Below, in pieces: positions 41,188 to 41,734 of a stretch of DNA of 41,734 nt. Under the pieces are notes generated by a model. That model was given only the letters and a program-made list of their open reading frames with translations, made no database searches and had not been told where the DNA came from. The stretch comes from an uncultured Ruminiclostridium sp. (GTDB lineage: Bacteria > Bacillota > Clostridia > Oscillospirales > Ruminococcaceae). The stretch lies in NCBI GenBank assembly GCA_910588335.1, contig CAJUQV010000027.1, positions 1 through 41,734 of the forward strand, read 5' to 3'. A program made the translations under genes and the position numbers. Numbering within the stretch: position 1 is the stretch's first letter; each line of letters begins with the position of its first letter.

Positions 41188-41733
41188 TTACTTATTATTG
41201 TTAGAAGTAGCATTTATACTTAAATGATAAGATGGGGATGTAGCGTGAATAAATAGCCCTGCCAATAGTGAAAACACATCAAAAAAAATAGACAATATTA
41301 ACGAAAACCATGCTAAAAAAGGAAAATCGCTAAACAATAATTTCACAGCACGTTCTAAAGCGTTAATATCTGTTAAATTGCTTCTAACTATTACATCAAT
41401 TTTATTTATTGTCCCTTGTGCATCAAAACGTAGTAATTCTTGAACATCAATAATTTGATTAACGTTATCTATTTCGCTAATCATTTCTTCCGAAAAATTG
41501 GGTAAACTTCTAATTACTTTTTCCAACGATAAAAAATGATCTTTCCACATTTCTTCCCAATTATCTTTATCTTCTAAAAAACTTTCTGTGGTTGGAACTG
41601 GTGTAACAATATCTATATCATTTTTTAGACTTGAAATAGTATTTACATTACTCTCTTGAGATTGAATTCCTTGTAATATACGATAATTATTAATAGCAAT
41701 AGTTAATTCTGTGGTTTTAGTAACAATTTCAGC
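41188..41733 (-). CDS. C-terminal part of a membrane protein, truncated by window edge
   Basis: The frame is open to the window end, upstream of the ATG at 41550, so about 181 C-terminal residues are visible. They begin AEIVTKTTELTIAINNYR. The first part is helical and polar, with coiled-coil character (ENVNQ-like and INKIDVIVRSNL stretches). One strong hydrophobic segment near the C-terminus (FLAWFSLILSIFFDVFSLL) follows, and then a short polar tail. I do not recognise a family. It shares strand and AT-rich composition with the SIR2 gene and is parted from it only by the IS, so it may be the first gene of the same defence operon. Confidence 0.6.
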   Translation of the reverse strand, partial: AEIVTKTTELTIAINNYRILQGIQSQESNVNTISSLKNDIDIVTPVPTTESFLEDKDNWEEMWKDHFLSLEKVIRSLPNFSEEMISEIDNVNQIIDVQELLRFDAQGTINKIDVIVRSNLTDINALERAVKLLFSDFPFLAWFSLILSIFFDVFSLLAGLFIHATSPSYHLSINATSNNNK

Positions 41734-41734
41734 A

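Overview
The window looks like chromosome of a motile, Gram-positive, low-to-mid GC member of the Clostridia, probably of the Oscillospiraceae/Ruminococcaceae type. Evidence: a flagellin end, canonical sigma-A promoters (TTGACA-17-TATAAT type), strong AGGAGG ribosome binding sites, AddAB in place of RecBCD, type III pantothenate kinase (CoaX), an ECF-transporter S component, a YfhO/GT2 pair and zinc-type L31. Genus cannot be read from the sequence alone.

Region 1 (1-29.9 kb) is mostly housekeeping. In order: flagellin 3' end; a compact locus that looks like a type I toxin-antitoxin module (33-residue hydrophobic peptide on minus, small RNA on plus, shared bidirectional terminator); a DUF4097-like membrane protein; a GT2-YfhO surface-glycosylation pair; coaX and an ECF S component with a structured leader; mfd; a hairpin-rich intergenic stretch; a small membrane protein whose 5' region carries a MITE; an ABC ATPase with a giant FtsX-type permease; a MITE fragment; rpmE; addB-addA; citrate synthase (minus); a small secreted protein behind four 11-bp-phased TTACAA repeats; and an ECF-like sigma factor followed by an apparently shortened partner gene.

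Region 2 (about 29.9-31 kb) is a gene-poor, hairpin-rich junction where the base composition becomes visibly AT-rich.

Region 3 (31-41.7 kb) is an AT-rich accessory island with all genes on minus: a 1870-residue SIR2-STAND NTPase with 28 tandem 40-residue repeats (Avs5-like architecture), then a 931-residue protein with an N-terminal DUF4062/TIR-like domain and a long helical body. Upstream of the SIR2 gene lies a decayed IS5-family element, and beyond it the C-terminal end of a membrane protein that runs off the window. I read this as an anti-phage defence island, possibly a three-gene system split by the IS. The SIR2 module would deplete NAD+ after the STAND/repeat part senses a phage product; this is inferred from family architecture.

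A unifying observation is a mobile family sharing the terminal inverted repeat (TTAA)GGCAACACCGCACAA: the IS (40001-41125), a 180-bp MITE (13956-14135) and a 70-bp MITE end (18698-18767). The IS and the MITE each sit about 22-24 bp upstream of a start codon, cutting a gene from its original promoter.
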